Shown piece by piece: positions 47,651 to 57,173 of a stretch of 64,000 nucleotides of DNA. The notes under the pieces are model-generated. The model searched no databases. It was not told the origin of the DNA and worked only from the letters and a program-made list of their open reading frames with translations. Source of the stretch: Shewanella marina JCM 15074. Its GTDB lineage: Bacteria > Pseudomonadota > Gammaproteobacteria > Enterobacterales > Shewanellaceae. Made by a program: the position numbers and the translations under genes. Positions within the stretch are counted from its first letter, which is position 1. Each line of letters starts with the position of its first letter. The DNA is taken from NCBI RefSeq assembly GCF_000614975.1, contig NZ_BALM01000013.1:62001-126000 (forward strand). Reading direction: 5' to 3'.

Positions 47651-49003
47651 ATGAGTATTTTTGTGTCTACACCTCGCATTGATGATGAATTAGCAGCATT
47701 AAAACAAGCTGTTGCAATAGCACTTGAGCAGGCAAATAAATTAGGCACCTGCGCTGCAGAAGTTGCGATCAGTAAACAATCTGGTTTGTCGGTATCAACT
47801 CGAATGAAAGAAGTTGAAACCGTCGAATTTAATAAAGATGGTGCACTTGGTATCACCGTATATAGAAACGGTGCCAAGGGTAACTCATCAACATCTGACT
47901 TAACTCCTGAAGCCATTGCCAGAGCAGTAAAAGCGGCTGATGATATTGCTAAGTTTACCTCAGAAGACCCTTTTAGTGGCTTAGCTGATGCAGAGCTGAT
48001 GGCGACTGAATTTCCTGATCTTGGTTTGTACCATTATCACCAAGCCACACCCGAAGCATTAACTGAATTAGCTGTGCAGGCTGAAGATGCTGCACTATCA
48101 AGCCAATATAAGATTAAAGCCTCTGATGGTGCCAGTGCCAACGCTCATACAGGTATGAAAGTGTATGGTAATAGCCACGGCTTCTTAGAAGGGTATGCGA
48201 GTTCTCGCTACAGTGTGAGCTGTGTTGCTATTGGTGAGGCTGACGGCAGTATGCAACGTGATTATGATTATACCGTTGCACGTCGTTATCAAGATTTAGT
48301 TGATCCTCGTATCATTGGTGAGAGTGCTGCACAAAAGACGGTAAGTCGTTTAGGAGCAAGTAAAATTGCAACCTGTAAACTGCCTGTTTTATTGTCACCT
48401 GAAATTGCCACGGGTTTAATGGGCCATCTTATTGGTGCAATTAGTGGTTCAAGCCTATATCGTCAATCGAGTTTTTTACAAGATAGCTTGGGTACTCAAA
48501 TTTTCCCTGAGTGGTTCAACATTAAAGAGCAACCACATCTTATTGGTGGTTTAGCCAGTTCAGCTTTTGATAGTGAAGGTGTTGCCACAATCGATAGAGA
48601 TATCATTGCTAATGGTGAGTTGATGACTTACCTGTTAACCAGTTATTCCGCGCGTAAGTTAGCCATGAAAAATACCGGTCATGCTGGTGGTATTTATAAC
48701 TGGACGATTGCAGATACAGGTGTTGGCTTTGATGAGCTTGTTAAGCAAATGGGCACAGGTATTATTGTGACGGAAGTGATGGGTCAGGGCGTAAATGCTG
48801 TGACAGGTGACTACTCGCGTGGTGCTGCAGGCTTCTATGTTGAAAATGGTGTGATAATTCATCCTGTTGAAGAAATTACTATTGCAGGCAATTTAAAAGA
48901 TATGCTGCGTAATATTGTGGCGGTAAGTAATGAGCGTGACTTACGTTCACCTATTCGTACTGGTGCAATGTTGCTGGATGAAATGAAGATCGCTGGCAAT
49001 TAA
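47651..49003 (+). CDS. pmbA: PmbA/TldE, metalloprotease partner subunit
   Basis: 450 aa second subunit of the TldD/TldE protease, involved in maturation of microcin B17 and CcdA turnover in E. coli. Recognised by the GLSVSTRMKEVETVEFNKDGALGI and GYASSRYSVSC segments and the C-terminal GFYVENGVIIHPVEEITIAGNL region (two parts). It lacks a HExxxH motif, as expected for this subunit. ATG 47651 lacks a clear ribosome site; an upstream candidate is not evident. A terminator follows. Confidence 0.94.
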   Translation: MSIFVSTPRIDDELAALKQAVAIALEQANKLGTCAAEVAISKQSGLSVSTRMKEVETVEFNKDGALGITVYRNGAKGNSSTSDLTPEAIARAVKAADDIAKFTSEDPFSGLADAELMATEFPDLGLYHYHQATPEALTELAVQAEDAALSSQYKIKASDGASANAHTGMKVYGNSHGFLEGYASSRYSVSCVAIGEADGSMQRDYDYTVARRYQDLVDPRIIGESAAQKTVSRLGASKIATCKLPVLLSPEIATGLMGHLIGAISGSSLYRQSSFLQDSLGTQIFPEWFNIKEQPHLIGGLASSAFDSEGVATIDRDIIANGELMTYLLTSYSARKLAMKNTGHAGGIYNWTIADTGVGFDELVKQMGTGIIVTEVMGQGVNAVTGDYSRGAAGFYVENGVIIHPVEEITIAGNLKDMLRNIVAVSNERDLRSPIRTGAMLLDEMKIAGN

Positions 49004-49044
49004 TTACTGACTATTATTTTAGTATAGTTAATTGATATTTAATG

Positions 49045-49071
49045 AAAAACCGTCTTTATGACGGTTTTTTT
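49045..49071 (+). terminator. Rho-independent terminator after pmbA
   Basis: 8-bp stem AAACCGTC/GACGGTTT, 5-base loop, T-run, about 42 bp after the stop. Confidence 0.88.
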
Positions 49072-49173
49072 ATGGCTAGAATATTATTTAACTGAAAATA
49101 AATAACCCTTTTTAGCTGCTAGCTCGTTTATAGATGCAGTAGATTATTATCAGACCCATTTTTCGGAGTAGTT

Positions 49174-49878
49174 ATGCAAAAGAAATTATTAGTCGGTTTA
49201 TGTTTAGCTGGATTACTGCAAGCACCTTTAGCGATGGCAAATGATATTGCATTTCCGCATTTAGAAACTCGCGGAGTCAGTGAGATTGTGGCAACCCCTG
49301 ATCAAGCAACAATCTCTGTCGCGGTTGTGGTACAAGATAAATCCGCTAAAAAGGCGAAGGATGCATCTGATAAAGCGGTTGCTGCGTTTATTCAGCGGCT
49401 AACTCATGCTGGTGTTGCTCAAGATGCGATTCGTAGCGCCAATATTCAATTACAGCCACAGTACCGTTATCAAAAGGATAAGCCTGCTATTTTAGATGGC
49501 TACCGTGCGGTACGTGAAGTTAAGGTCGAAGTAAAACAGCTAGATAACCTTAATAATATTCTAGATTCAGCCTTAGATAAGGGCATGAATCGGATTAATA
49601 ATATTGAGTTTAGTTCAAGCAAAGAGGCTGAGTTAAAGAAACAGGCTCGTATGGCAGCGATTAAAGATGCGCAACAGAAAGCAAAATCGTTAGCTCGTGG
49701 ATTTGGCGAGAAACTTGATGGCGTTTGGGAGATTCGCTATTTTGAGCAGCAACCTGTTCGTAATGTGATGATGCGCAGTATGGCAATGGACGAAAGTCGA
49801 GGTATTGATCAAAGCTATCAGAATGGTCAAGTGACTTATCGTGATAGTGTTGAAGTGGTTTACAAACTGAAAGATTAA
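49174..49878 (+). CDS. SIMPL-domain periplasmic protein (DUF541/YggE type)
   Basis: 234 aa with a signal peptide (cut near AMA-ND) and a SIMPL domain (about 30-230) starting LETRGVSEIVATPDQATISV; the HLETRG/PDQA pattern is typical. E. coli YggE is linked to oxidative stress tolerance, but the biochemical role is unknown. GGAG precedes the ATG by 6-7 bases. Single-gene unit between two terminators. Confidence 0.88.
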   Translation: MQKKLLVGLCLAGLLQAPLAMANDIAFPHLETRGVSEIVATPDQATISVAVVVQDKSAKKAKDASDKAVAAFIQRLTHAGVAQDAIRSANIQLQPQYRYQKDKPAILDGYRAVREVKVEVKQLDNLNNILDSALDKGMNRINNIEFSSSKEAELKKQARMAAIKDAQQKAKSLARGFGEKLDGVWEIRYFEQQPVRNVMMRSMAMDESRGIDQSYQNGQVTYRDSVEVVYKLKD

Positions 49879-49896
49879 TCAAATTAATGGGATCGT

Positions 49897-49928
49897 GAAA
49901 AATGTGGGTGTATGCCCACATTTTTTTT
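49897..49928 (+). terminator. Rho-independent terminator after the SIMPL gene
   Basis: Stem AAAATGTGGG/CCCACATTTT with 6-base loop and an extended T-run, 20 bp after the stop. Confidence 0.9.
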
Positions 49929-49964
49929 ATAATGGTTATTACCCTAACTATGATAAAAACCATA

Positions 49965-50420
49965 ATGCAGATTCAATTAGATGATCTCTCAAGCTCCGCA
50001 GTTAAGCAGTTACTAGAGCAACATCATCAAGATATGTTAGCAACCTCGCCGCCCGAAAGTGTGCACACACTCGACTTAACTAGTCTGATGCAAGCTGATG
50101 TGAAGTTTTGGACACTTTGGCAAGGTGGACGATTGGCTGCTTGCGGCGCGATTAAGTTATTGACGAGTCAGCATGGCGAAATTAAGTCAATGCGGACGCA
50201 CGAGGACTTTAGAGGACGAGGGATCGCTTCAATCTTATTAGATTATATGTTGTCGCAAGCGAGTGAATTAGGATTGAGTCAACTGAGTTTAGAAACAGGC
50301 TCTATGGCTTTCTTTAAGCCAGCAAGAGCATTGTATGAAAAGCATGGTTTTGAATATTGTGACCCATTTGCCGATTATGAGCTTGATCCACATAGTGCGT
50401 TTATGACACGTCAGCTTTGA
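49965..50420 (+). CDS. GNAT-family N-acetyltransferase
   Basis: 151 aa acetyltransferase. Acetyl-CoA loop FRGRGIASILLDYML (about 88-102); family features ESVHTLDL, GEIKSMRT and LETGSMAFFKPARALYEKHGFEYC are strong, matching a widespread GNAT group with unknown substrate. ATG 49965 (MQIQLDDL) fits the family start; an in-frame ATG at 49950 is possible and the frame further upstream overlaps the terminator. It converges on the AT-rich lipoprotein pair with a 20-bp overlap. Confidence 0.87.
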   Translation: MQIQLDDLSSSAVKQLLEQHHQDMLATSPPESVHTLDLTSLMQADVKFWTLWQGGRLAACGAIKLLTSQHGEIKSMRTHEDFRGRGIASILLDYMLSQASELGLSQLSLETGSMAFFKPARALYEKHGFEYCDPFADYELDPHSAFMTRQL

Positions 50421-51333
50421 TAAGTTGATTAGAACATTTATGTGGGATATTTTTTAGACGTTGAGTGGGAATCGATTTTATCCATCCTCTTAATGTCTTA
50501 ATAATAATCCGATCACAGTTAATTTCTATAATTTGAGATCTTTCAAATGTATAATCAGTACCATTAAAATATTGGATGTTTTCGCTAGTATATTTTTTAC
50601 CTTTACTATTAATTTGTTTACTTAATATATTTACGGATAATGAGAATAAGTTGTAAAGCTGAGTCTTTATATTTTCTCCATTATTTTTTGTCCAGTATTT
50701 ATAAATTGAATCTGAGGTTGTTTCTTGTGAGAACACTTCAATTTGGTTTTGGTAAATCACTTTTCTTTTTTTTAGTGATTTATTTATCTGATTTTTCTTG
50801 AATATTGTAAATAAATTTCTTAATATTAATGTATTTTGATTTTCATTCATTAAGAATATAGGGGTTATTTCTAGAACTAAACTGTCATTATGAATGTTTA
50901 TATTGTTTTCACTGTAGTGTATAAATGTATATTTACTAGGTTTATTTACTAAATATTTTCTCGTTAGATCTGAGTTTTTTATATCTTGAATTAAGTTTAT
51001 ATATGGCTCTATGTTTTTATTTGCATTTTCTTGTATTTTGTTTTTATTACTATTTTTTATTGATTCAGCCACTATCCCATGTGCAATTATTCCCGCAAAA
51101 AAATCAAGAGGTGTAGCACCGACGTAGAGCATATCGGTGCTATTTCCACTTTTTGAAGATGACTTTACTACTCCTATTAGTTCTACCTTTTCTTGCGTGA
51201 AATAGAGATAGATAGGTTGATCATTCTTTATAGAGTAACTATTTACTGATTTAATATAACCTTTAGGTGAGTGAGTACAGCCACTCAGCCATATATTAGA
51301 TATTATAATAAAACAAAAATATAGTTTTCTCAT
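50401..51333 (-). CDS. Putative lipoprotein of unknown function, AT-rich
   Basis: 310 aa with a lipoprotein signal (IISNIWLSGC, Cys19). The rest is Asn/Ile/Lys/Ser-rich and no family is recognised. Possible membrane-proximal hydrophobic stretch LDFFAGIIAHGIVAES (about 78-93). The coding DNA is strikingly AT-rich compared with the core genes around it, suggesting acquisition from elsewhere. It starts 3 bp after the stop of the upstream lipoprotein gene, so the two are co-transcribed. An AAGAG upstream of the ATG may serve as ribosome site. Confidence 0.7.
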   Translation of the reverse strand: MRKLYFCFIIISNIWLSGCTHSPKGYIKSVNSYSIKNDQPIYLYFTQEKVELIGVVKSSSKSGNSTDMLYVGATPLDFFAGIIAHGIVAESIKNSNKNKIQENANKNIEPYINLIQDIKNSDLTRKYLVNKPSKYTFIHYSENNINIHNDSLVLEITPIFLMNENQNTLILRNLFTIFKKNQINKSLKKRKVIYQNQIEVFSQETTSDSIYKYWTKNNGENIKTQLYNLFSLSVNILSKQINSKGKKYTSENIQYFNGTDYTFERSQIIEINCDRIIIKTLRGWIKSIPTQRLKNIPHKCSNQLIKADVS

Positions 51334-51336
51334 GTA

Positions 51337-52029
51337 TTATAGACTCTTAAAATTAGACAGTATGTCATCTTTACCTGTAGTTATGACTTCGTAGTAAGCA
51401 TTTGTCATCCCAGGAAACATAGGTGGTTCATCCCACTCAAGTGAAGAGGCTTTTCTATAGTCAAATGGTTTATACCAAATATATTTATTACTATTTAAAT
51501 CAATTAAATATATAGTTCCAGATAATATAGCAACAGGATCCATTGTTGGTATATATGATGAGTAACTTCGATATGCCCCTAACATGTTAATATTTATCAC
51601 AAGTAAATAGTCTATTGAATCAGATTTATAAATAGTATGATCTTTTTTAGAAGTATTTTGTTCTTTACTCTTGAATTTTTTTAGTTTCCCAATATCAATA
51701 TTATTTTCTAAGTTTATTGTTTTTATTTTTTTATTTTTTAATACATTAAAAATGTCATGTTTTAAGTTTTCGATATCTTCTTTTGGAAGCGTTTTAAGTT
51801 GTTTGTCTAATGATGAATTTGCTGCGCTTGCAACACCATAACATAGTAGACAGCTTGCACCTACAATATAAGTTTCAGGTGTTTTTATATCATTTATCAC
51901 GATCCCTATTCTTTTGTTTTTATCTAGAAAGTTGTTCTTCTCAAATGGAATGGGTAGTTGCGGTTTTGTAGCACACCCTGTAACAAGTAAACTAATTGAA
52001 GCAATAACTATAAGGAGTATTTTTTTCAT
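51337..52029 (-). CDS. Putative lipoprotein of unknown function, AT-rich
   Basis: 230 aa with a clear lipoprotein signal (SISLLVTGCATKP, Cys19) and an AAGGA ribosome site. The mature protein has a paired-Cys segment GASCLLCYGVASAANSS (about 58-74) and a C-terminal beta-rich half with SGTIYLIDLNSNKYIWYKPF, reminiscent of lipoproteins with a GNA1162/CsgG-like fold, but that likeness is only impressionistic. Same AT-rich composition as its downstream neighbour, with which it forms a two-gene operon. Confidence 0.72.
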   Translation of the reverse strand: MKKILLIVIASISLLVTGCATKPQLPIPFEKNNFLDKNKRIGIVINDIKTPETYIVGASCLLCYGVASAANSSLDKQLKTLPKEDIENLKHDIFNVLKNKKIKTINLENNIDIGKLKKFKSKEQNTSKKDHTIYKSDSIDYLLVININMLGAYRSYSSYIPTMDPVAILSGTIYLIDLNSNKYIWYKPFDYRKASSLEWDEPPMFPGMTNAYYEVITTGKDDILSNFKSL

Positions 52030-52151
52030 TTATATTTCCTTCATTTTGAAGAAGTATTAATTCTAATTATTTTATATAAACCTAACAGTGATAATTCTAC
52101 GGGTCAATATTGTTTTTATTCTTGTTCAACTATATTTTAATTATAAAAGAC

Positions 52152-52190
52152 AATAAAAAAGCCCGTCACTTATTCGATGATGGGCTTTAG
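52152..52190 (-). terminator. Rho-independent terminator after purC
   Basis: 11-bp stem AAAGCCCATCA/TGACGGGCTTT read on the minus strand (one G-T wobble), 9-base loop, then T6. It lies 19 bp beyond the purC stop. Confidence 0.88.
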
Positions 52191-52208
52191 GCTACGTATT
52201 TATTATTT

Positions 52209-53312
52209 CTATATTATTAAATCAAACTGATCTCTTAAAATTGCAATAATTTCTGTTCGAGGGTTTTTGGAAAGATTTAGCTTATGTCCTACAACCTTTT
52301 CAGCAATACCGACATAGGTGTTTGAGACATCCATCATGATCTCCGTTGGGAGGTCGTTATCGCGCGCTAATGCACTACGCTCAGTCATTCTGTCTTTATT
52401 GAGTAAAATATCAGGATCTGGGAAGTTGTTTAATAGCATCTGACGGAAACCCTCTTTAGAGTTTTCGATAATCTTACCATCACGATAAGCAGCTCCATCC
52501 CAAATACGTGAAGAATCTGGTGTGCCGACCTCATCCATATAGATTAGCTTTGATTGACCATTTTTGTCTTTGACATAGCCAAATTCAAACTTTGTATCGA
52601 CAAAGATCTGATCAAGCTCTGCAAGTGCTGATTCAATAACGGCAAAACCTTGTTTAAGCAGCTTCTCGTATAGCTCAATATCGGCAATAGATTCAAAGCC
52701 AAAGGCTTGATAGTTGTTAACGATATCATCACGGGTGATATTGACATCATCTTGTTCAGGAACACCTGGAATACCCGTCAAGATCCCTTTAGTTGATGGT
52801 GTGATCAGTAATTCTGGTAGTTTTTGATCTTTTTGTAAGCCATCAGGTAGTTGAATACCACAAAACTCACGTTCACCCTTTGCATAGGCACGCCACATTG
52901 AACCGGTAATATATTGACGACAAATCGCTTCAATTTTGACTGGGCGTGCTTTTTGCACAATCCATACAAATGGATGTGGGATATCTAGAATATGGCTATC
53001 AGCTAGGCCTTGCTCACGGAATAATTTAAACCAGTGATTTGAGATGCTATTCAGTGCGATACCTTTTCCCGGTACGCCGTTAAGGTCATTTTCACCGTGG
53101 AAGATACAGTCAAATGCAGAAATTCGGTCGCTGATGATCATAATTGCCAATGGGGTATCAGCAGGGACATCGTAACCTTTTTGCTCGATAAGACGGCGAC
53201 TATCGGATTCGGTTAACCAGTAAACGCTACGCACTTTCCCGCTGTGTACTGGGCTATCGGTACGAATAGGCAGATTATCGTTAACTGCTAAAACGGAATT
53301 AGCAAGACTCAT
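52209..53312 (-). CDS. purC: Phosphoribosylaminoimidazole-succinocarboxamide synthase (SAICAR synthetase), long form
   Basis: 367 aa enzyme of purine synthesis joining CAIR and aspartate. Conserved motifs: [45 protein letters not shown] and [23 protein letters not shown]. It is about 130 residues longer than the E. coli enzyme, as in Vibrio and Shewanella, with the extra sequence at both ends. AAGGAAC precedes the ATG. No PurR-like operator was recognised upstream. Confidence 0.95.
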   Translation of the reverse strand: MSLANSVLAVNDNLPIRTDSPVHSGKVRSVYWLTESDSRRLIEQKGYDVPADTPLAIMIISDRISAFDCIFHGENDLNGVPGKGIALNSISNHWFKLFREQGLADSHILDIPHPFVWIVQKARPVKIEAICRQYITGSMWRAYAKGEREFCGIQLPDGLQKDQKLPELLITPSTKGILTGIPGVPEQDDVNITRDDIVNNYQAFGFESIADIELYEKLLKQGFAVIESALAELDQIFVDTKFEFGYVKDKNGQSKLIYMDEVGTPDSSRIWDGAAYRDGKIIENSKEGFRQMLLNNFPDPDILLNKDRMTERSALARDNDLPTEIMMDVSNTYVGIAEKVVGHKLNLSKNPRTEIIAILRDQFDLII

Positions 53313-53958
53313 GACAATGGTTCCTTTATGTATGGGTGTAGGGGATTAAACAAGGTTATGACCGTGAACACGGTAAGTTGTTGAAATTTGATATGGATGG
53401 GTAAGCGAGAAAATAACACGAGCGCAGTCGACTTGAGATGGTAGCGATAGTGGCTATTCATCCTTAAATGGCTGTAGATTTGCTTTATTGTTTTGTTCAC
53501 CGTGTTATTAAGCACTCTTATATTTGAGTTATAGACACATCAAATTGGCTGCATTCTACCTATGTTTATCGAATTTATCACTAATATTTAATTATCTGTT
53601 TACATGACAAGTTTGATTGGTTTTGAGAACAATTAGTCCTTAGATTAAGAGTGATATTTCGCCAAGTTCGCATAAAGAACCGGAGGCAAAGCCGTATAAA
53701 ATTTTTGATAAAGGTGACAGTTAATTAGTATAAATTGAGTTATCATTTAAACACGCATCAACATTCAATTCTTATCAGTAATTTTTAGATTTCTATCATT
53801 TTTGCTGCTGGCAAAATGATTTATTGAACAGTACAAACTAGTCTTATTAATTCTATTTGCTTCTTTAGCTGCTTAAGCGACTAAAGAGGCTTTTGTCGTT
53901 ACCTCATTGGCGGCAACAGATAGTATTAATACGATTAGCTCATATTAGGAGCAAGACC
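53313..53958. other. Divergent intergenic region between purC and the EamA transporter
   Basis: 646 bp with no credible gene; the small open frames lack ribosome sites. It holds the purC promoter side (left) and a candidate structured leader for the transporter at 53661-53694. AACACGGT (about 53367) recurs inverted as ACCGTGTT (about 53498), meaning unknown. Confidence 0.5.
53661..53694 (+). ncRNA. Possible structured leader element upstream of the EamA gene
   Basis: Hairpin GTTC-GCATAAA-GAAC (53666-53680) followed by GGC-AAA-GCC (53685-53693), with GCC at 53661-53663 able to pair with GGC at 53685-53687. The GCAAAGCC core recalls the second conserved strand of c-di-GMP-I riboswitches, but the other conserved parts are missing. 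It lies about 265 bases before the transporter start on the same strand. Support is weak. Confidence 0.25.
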
Positions 53959-54906
53959 TTGCAACAATCTAGTGAACGGCTGGGATTATTTTTTATCTCA
54001 GTTGCGGTTATTTTTTGGGGAATTTTACCAATAGCATTGAAGTTATCGGGCGGATTCATTGATGCTATTACTTTAACGTGGTTTCGTTTTGCAGTCGCGT
54101 TAGTGGTCAGCTTTTTTATCCAGCTCGCTTTTGGCCAGTTACATCAATTTAAACAACTTACACGTCAAGCTTGGCTTAAGTTGGGGTTAGCGGGTGTGGT
54201 GCTGATCAGTAACTATGTGTCATTTGTTATCGCACTAAAATATTTAGCGCCAGGGACTGCACAGTTAAACTTTCAAACGGCTCCTTTCTTTTTAGCGTTT
54301 GGCGGCATGTTATTTTTTAAAGAGAAATTATCAGCGTTTCAACTGACTTGTTTTGCCACGCTGGCCTTGGGGATGCTGTTATTTTTTCATCCTTACTTAC
54401 ATTTTTCTAGAGAGGGTGGCAGTAGTATTTTAATTGGAGTGATGATTATTCAGTTTTCTGCAATGTCATGGGCCAGTTATGCTTTACTACAGAAGTCATT
54501 ATTAACTCAGTTATCACCGAATAATGTCCTGTTATTTATCTATGCATTTGGCATTGTGGCAATGGCACCATTTAGCCATTTTGAACACTTTACACATATG
54601 AATAGTGGTGATTGGAGTATCGCGATTTTCTGTGCCATTAATACCTTAGTGGCTTATGGTTGTTTTGGTCAGGCAATGCGTTATTGGCCTACGGCACAAG
54701 TGAGTGCAATGGTACCGCTGACGCCTTTATTTAGCTTTGCATTAACGGCATGGGTATCAAGTATGGGGTGGTGGAGTGACATTATTCACCACAATAGTAT
54801 CGATGCACTATCTATGTTTGGTATCGCATTGATTATTAGCTCAGTGATGCTGATGCAGTTACTGCCTTTATATCGAGCCAGAAGACGTTTTGCTGCAACT
54901 ATCTAA
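53959..54906 (+). CDS. EamA/DMT-family transporter
   Basis: 315 aa with about ten membrane helices in two EamA repeats (about 10-145 and 160-300); typical GILPIALKLSGGFIDAITLTWFRF start and APGTAQLNFQTAPFFLAFGG. Such proteins export metabolites; the substrate cannot be told. TTG 53959 is chosen since AGGAG lies 8 bases upstream and it gives the normal short N-terminus; the frame is open upstream to 53893. Confidence 0.85.
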   Translation: MQQSSERLGLFFISVAVIFWGILPIALKLSGGFIDAITLTWFRFAVALVVSFFIQLAFGQLHQFKQLTRQAWLKLGLAGVVLISNYVSFVIALKYLAPGTAQLNFQTAPFFLAFGGMLFFKEKLSAFQLTCFATLALGMLLFFHPYLHFSREGGSSILIGVMIIQFSAMSWASYALLQKSLLTQLSPNNVLLFIYAFGIVAMAPFSHFEHFTHMNSGDWSIAIFCAINTLVAYGCFGQAMRYWPTAQVSAMVPLTPLFSFALTAWVSSMGWWSDIIHHNSIDALSMFGIALIISSVMLMQLLPLYRARRRFAATI

Positions 54907-54936
54907 TGCAAAGAGAGTTAATATAAATTAGCTAAC

Positions 54937-54963
54937 AAAAAAGGCGCATTAAGCGCCTTTTTT
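54937..54963. terminator. Bidirectional terminator between EamA gene and deaD
   Basis: 11-bp stem AAAAAAGGCGC/GCGCCTTTTTT with a 5-base loop between convergent genes; T-runs serve both strands. Confidence 0.92.
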
Positions 54964-54991
54964 ATTGAACTAACAAAATGTTAGTTGCGGA

Positions 54992-56890
54992 TTAGCCGTT
55001 GTCACGACCACCTTTACGGTGTGGACGACGTTCGCCTTGTGGGCGGTCACCGCGGTCGCTAGGACGACGGTCGCCACGATCACCTTGACGACGCTCACCA
55101 CGTTCACCTTGTGGACGATCACCTTGTGGGCGACGACGACGAGGAGCACGGTTTTCACCACCAGACATCGCTTGTTCGTTAGCATCAGCTTCACGAATGT
55201 TGATTGCTTTACCACATACGCGAACTTTACGTAGGTGATCTAGCACGTCTTTAGGCATTCCATCTGGTAAGTCAACGGTAGTGACTTGATCAAATAATTG
55301 GATTTGACCAATGTAACGGCTGTCAATGTTAGCTTCGTTAGCGATAGCGCCAACAATGTTACCTACACCAACGCCATTGTCACGACCGACTTCGATCACG
55401 TAACGGCACATCTTAAGATCTGGATTATCTTTTAATGCTTCAGCACTACCAAGTGTTGTTGGAGTACCACGTTCACGACGAGGACGCTCACTACGATCAC
55501 CACGTTCGCTACGCTCACCGCGCTCGCCACGTTCTCTAGGAGCACGCTCTTCACGAGGTGGACGCTCTTGCATTGCAGGAAGCTGTAGTGGACGCTCTTT
55601 CTGAACTTGTTGTAGTAATGCTGCTGCTAATGTTTCGCTATCAACTTCTAATTGCTGGCATAGTTGTGCAACTGCGCCTTGCATAAAGTCTAATGGCTCG
55701 TTAGCAATAACTGCTGCAACTTGCTCACCTAAACGAGATAGACGGCGTTCTGCCACTGTCTCTGGACTAGGTACTTTCATTGGTGAAATACGGCTATTAG
55801 TGGCGCGCTCGATAGTGCGTAACATACGCATTTCACGATGAGTCACAAATAAGATTGCCATACCTGTACGACCAGCACGGCCAGTACGGCCAATACGGTG
55901 TACATAAGCTTCTGTATCGTATGGAATATCGTAGTTTACAACGTGACCAATACGTTCAACGTCTAGACCACGAGCAGCAACGTCAGTTGCGATAATAATA
56001 TCTAACTGGCCGCGTTTTAGCTGCTCAACAGCACGTTCACGTGCTTGCTGGTTCATATCACCATGTAATGGTGAAGAAGCATAACCACGAGCTTCTAGCT
56101 TTTCAGCTAATTCAACACATGAGTTACGAGTACGAACGAAGATGATAATACCTTCAGTCTTTTCAACTTCTAATACACGTACTAATGCTTCAAGCTTGTT
56201 GTGTTGAGACACTTGCACAAAACGTTGCTCAATTGAGTCAACGGTAGTGTGGCTAGCCGCAATACTGATCTGCTGTGGGTTAGTTAAGTGCTTATTCGCA
56301 ACACGCTTGATTTGCTCAGGCATAGTTGCAGAGAATAGCGCTAATTGACGCTGTGCAGGAGTGTGTTCAAGGATCCATTCGATATCATCGATGAAGCCCA
56401 TCTTTAGCATTTCATCAGCTTCATCAAGCACAAGTGCTTTTAATGAATCTAATTTAAGCGTGCCACGACGCATATGGTCCATTACACGGCCTGGAGTACC
56501 AACAATAACTTGTGGTCCACGCTTTAGCTGGTGTAATTGTTGATGCATGCTCTGACCACCATAGATAGGTAGAACATGGAAACCTTTCATAAATTTAGCG
56601 TAGCTGCTAAATGCTTCAGCTACCTGAACAGCAAGTTCACGGGTCGGTGCTAAAACTAAAATTTGAGGAGCATTTAAATGCTGATCAACTTTACTGAGTA
56701 GAGGCAGTGCAAACGCACCTGTTTTACCTGTACCAGTTTGTGCTTGACCAAGAATATCTTGGCCAGCCATAAGCGGCTCAATACTAGCTGCTTGGATTGG
56801 CGTTGGCTTTTCATAGCCTAGCTCATCAAGAGCACGCAACAAAGGCTCGGCAAGGCCGAGTTCACGGAAAGTTTTTTCATTGGATGACAT
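54992..56890 (-). CDS. deaD: DeaD/CsdA, cold-shock DEAD-box RNA helicase
   Basis: 632 aa helicase for ribosome assembly and mRNA unwinding in the cold. Q motif FRELGLAEPLLRAL region, Walker A AQTGTGKT (about 49-56), PTRELA, DEAD (about 156-159), SAT, and HRIGRTGRAG. The CsdA-type dimer/RNA-binding domain follows (about 480-555, RYVIEVGRDNGVGVGNIVGA). Two Arg/Gly/Asp/Glu-rich repeat blocks flank it (about 445-470 and 575-630), richer in RGER and GDR units than usual. A structured 5' leader precedes it. Confidence 0.95.
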   Translation of the reverse strand: MSSNEKTFRELGLAEPLLRALDELGYEKPTPIQAASIEPLMAGQDILGQAQTGTGKTGAFALPLLSKVDQHLNAPQILVLAPTRELAVQVAEAFSSYAKFMKGFHVLPIYGGQSMHQQLHQLKRGPQVIVGTPGRVMDHMRRGTLKLDSLKALVLDEADEMLKMGFIDDIEWILEHTPAQRQLALFSATMPEQIKRVANKHLTNPQQISIAASHTTVDSIEQRFVQVSQHNKLEALVRVLEVEKTEGIIIFVRTRNSCVELAEKLEARGYASSPLHGDMNQQARERAVEQLKRGQLDIIIATDVAARGLDVERIGHVVNYDIPYDTEAYVHRIGRTGRAGRTGMAILFVTHREMRMLRTIERATNSRISPMKVPSPETVAERRLSRLGEQVAAVIANEPLDFMQGAVAQLCQQLEVDSETLAAALLQQVQKERPLQLPAMQERPPREERAPRERGERGERSERGDRSERPRRERGTPTTLGSAEALKDNPDLKMCRYVIEVGRDNGVGVGNIVGAIANEANIDSRYIGQIQLFDQVTTVDLPDGMPKDVLDHLRKVRVCGKAINIREADANEQAMSGGENRAPRRRRPQGDRPQGERGERRQGDRGDRRPSDRGDRPQGERRPHRKGGRDNG

Positions 56891-56907
56891 GGGTTGTAGC
56901 CTTGTGG

Positions 56908-56966
56908 AGGTGTTCGGTAAACACCTTAGGTTTCACAGACAGAAAATCAACCCCGTGTCGATTTTC
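56908..56966 (-). promoter_or_regulatory. Structured 5' leader of deaD
   Basis: Two inverted repeats within 80 bases of the ATG: AGGTGTT/AACACCT (56908-56926, 5-base loop) and GAAAATC/GATTTTC (56942-56966). Cold-shock helicase mRNAs commonly have long folded leaders; a temperature-linked role here is inference. Confidence 0.45.
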
Positions 56967-57128
56967 CGCACCGAAAGAGATGAGACTATAGCAGAAGATA
57001 CGCCGTTTTCCAAGGTAAAGCACAAAAATTTAGCAAAAAGTAGGCCAATTCGGCCATTTTGTATAAAACTCATGCAACTAAAGTGTCTATTTGCTGCATT
57101 TATCACACCACAATAGCGATCTAGCGCT

Positions 57129-57163
57129 AAAAAAGAAGGCATCTTATTTTATTAAGACGCCTT
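57129..57163 (-). terminator. Rho-independent terminator after uvrA
   Basis: Read on the minus strand: AAGGCGTCTT/AAGATGCCTT (one G-T wobble), 8-base loop, then C and T6, just past the uvrA stop. Confidence 0.85.
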
Positions 57164-57173
57164 GGGTTGTTTG

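Noticed and set aside
50401..52029. Toxin-immunity or phage defence operon
   Set aside because: The two AT-rich genes encode lipoproteins with no visible toxin, nuclease or defence motif; composition alone does not support this.
53661..53710. c-di-GMP-I (GEMM) riboswitch before the EamA gene
   Set aside because: The GCAAAGCC core is there, but the GGCAAACC strand and the second conserved stem are missing.
54970..55215. Open frames antisense to the deaD 3' end
   Set aside because: They are mirror products of the Arg/Gly-rich repeat codons of deaD.
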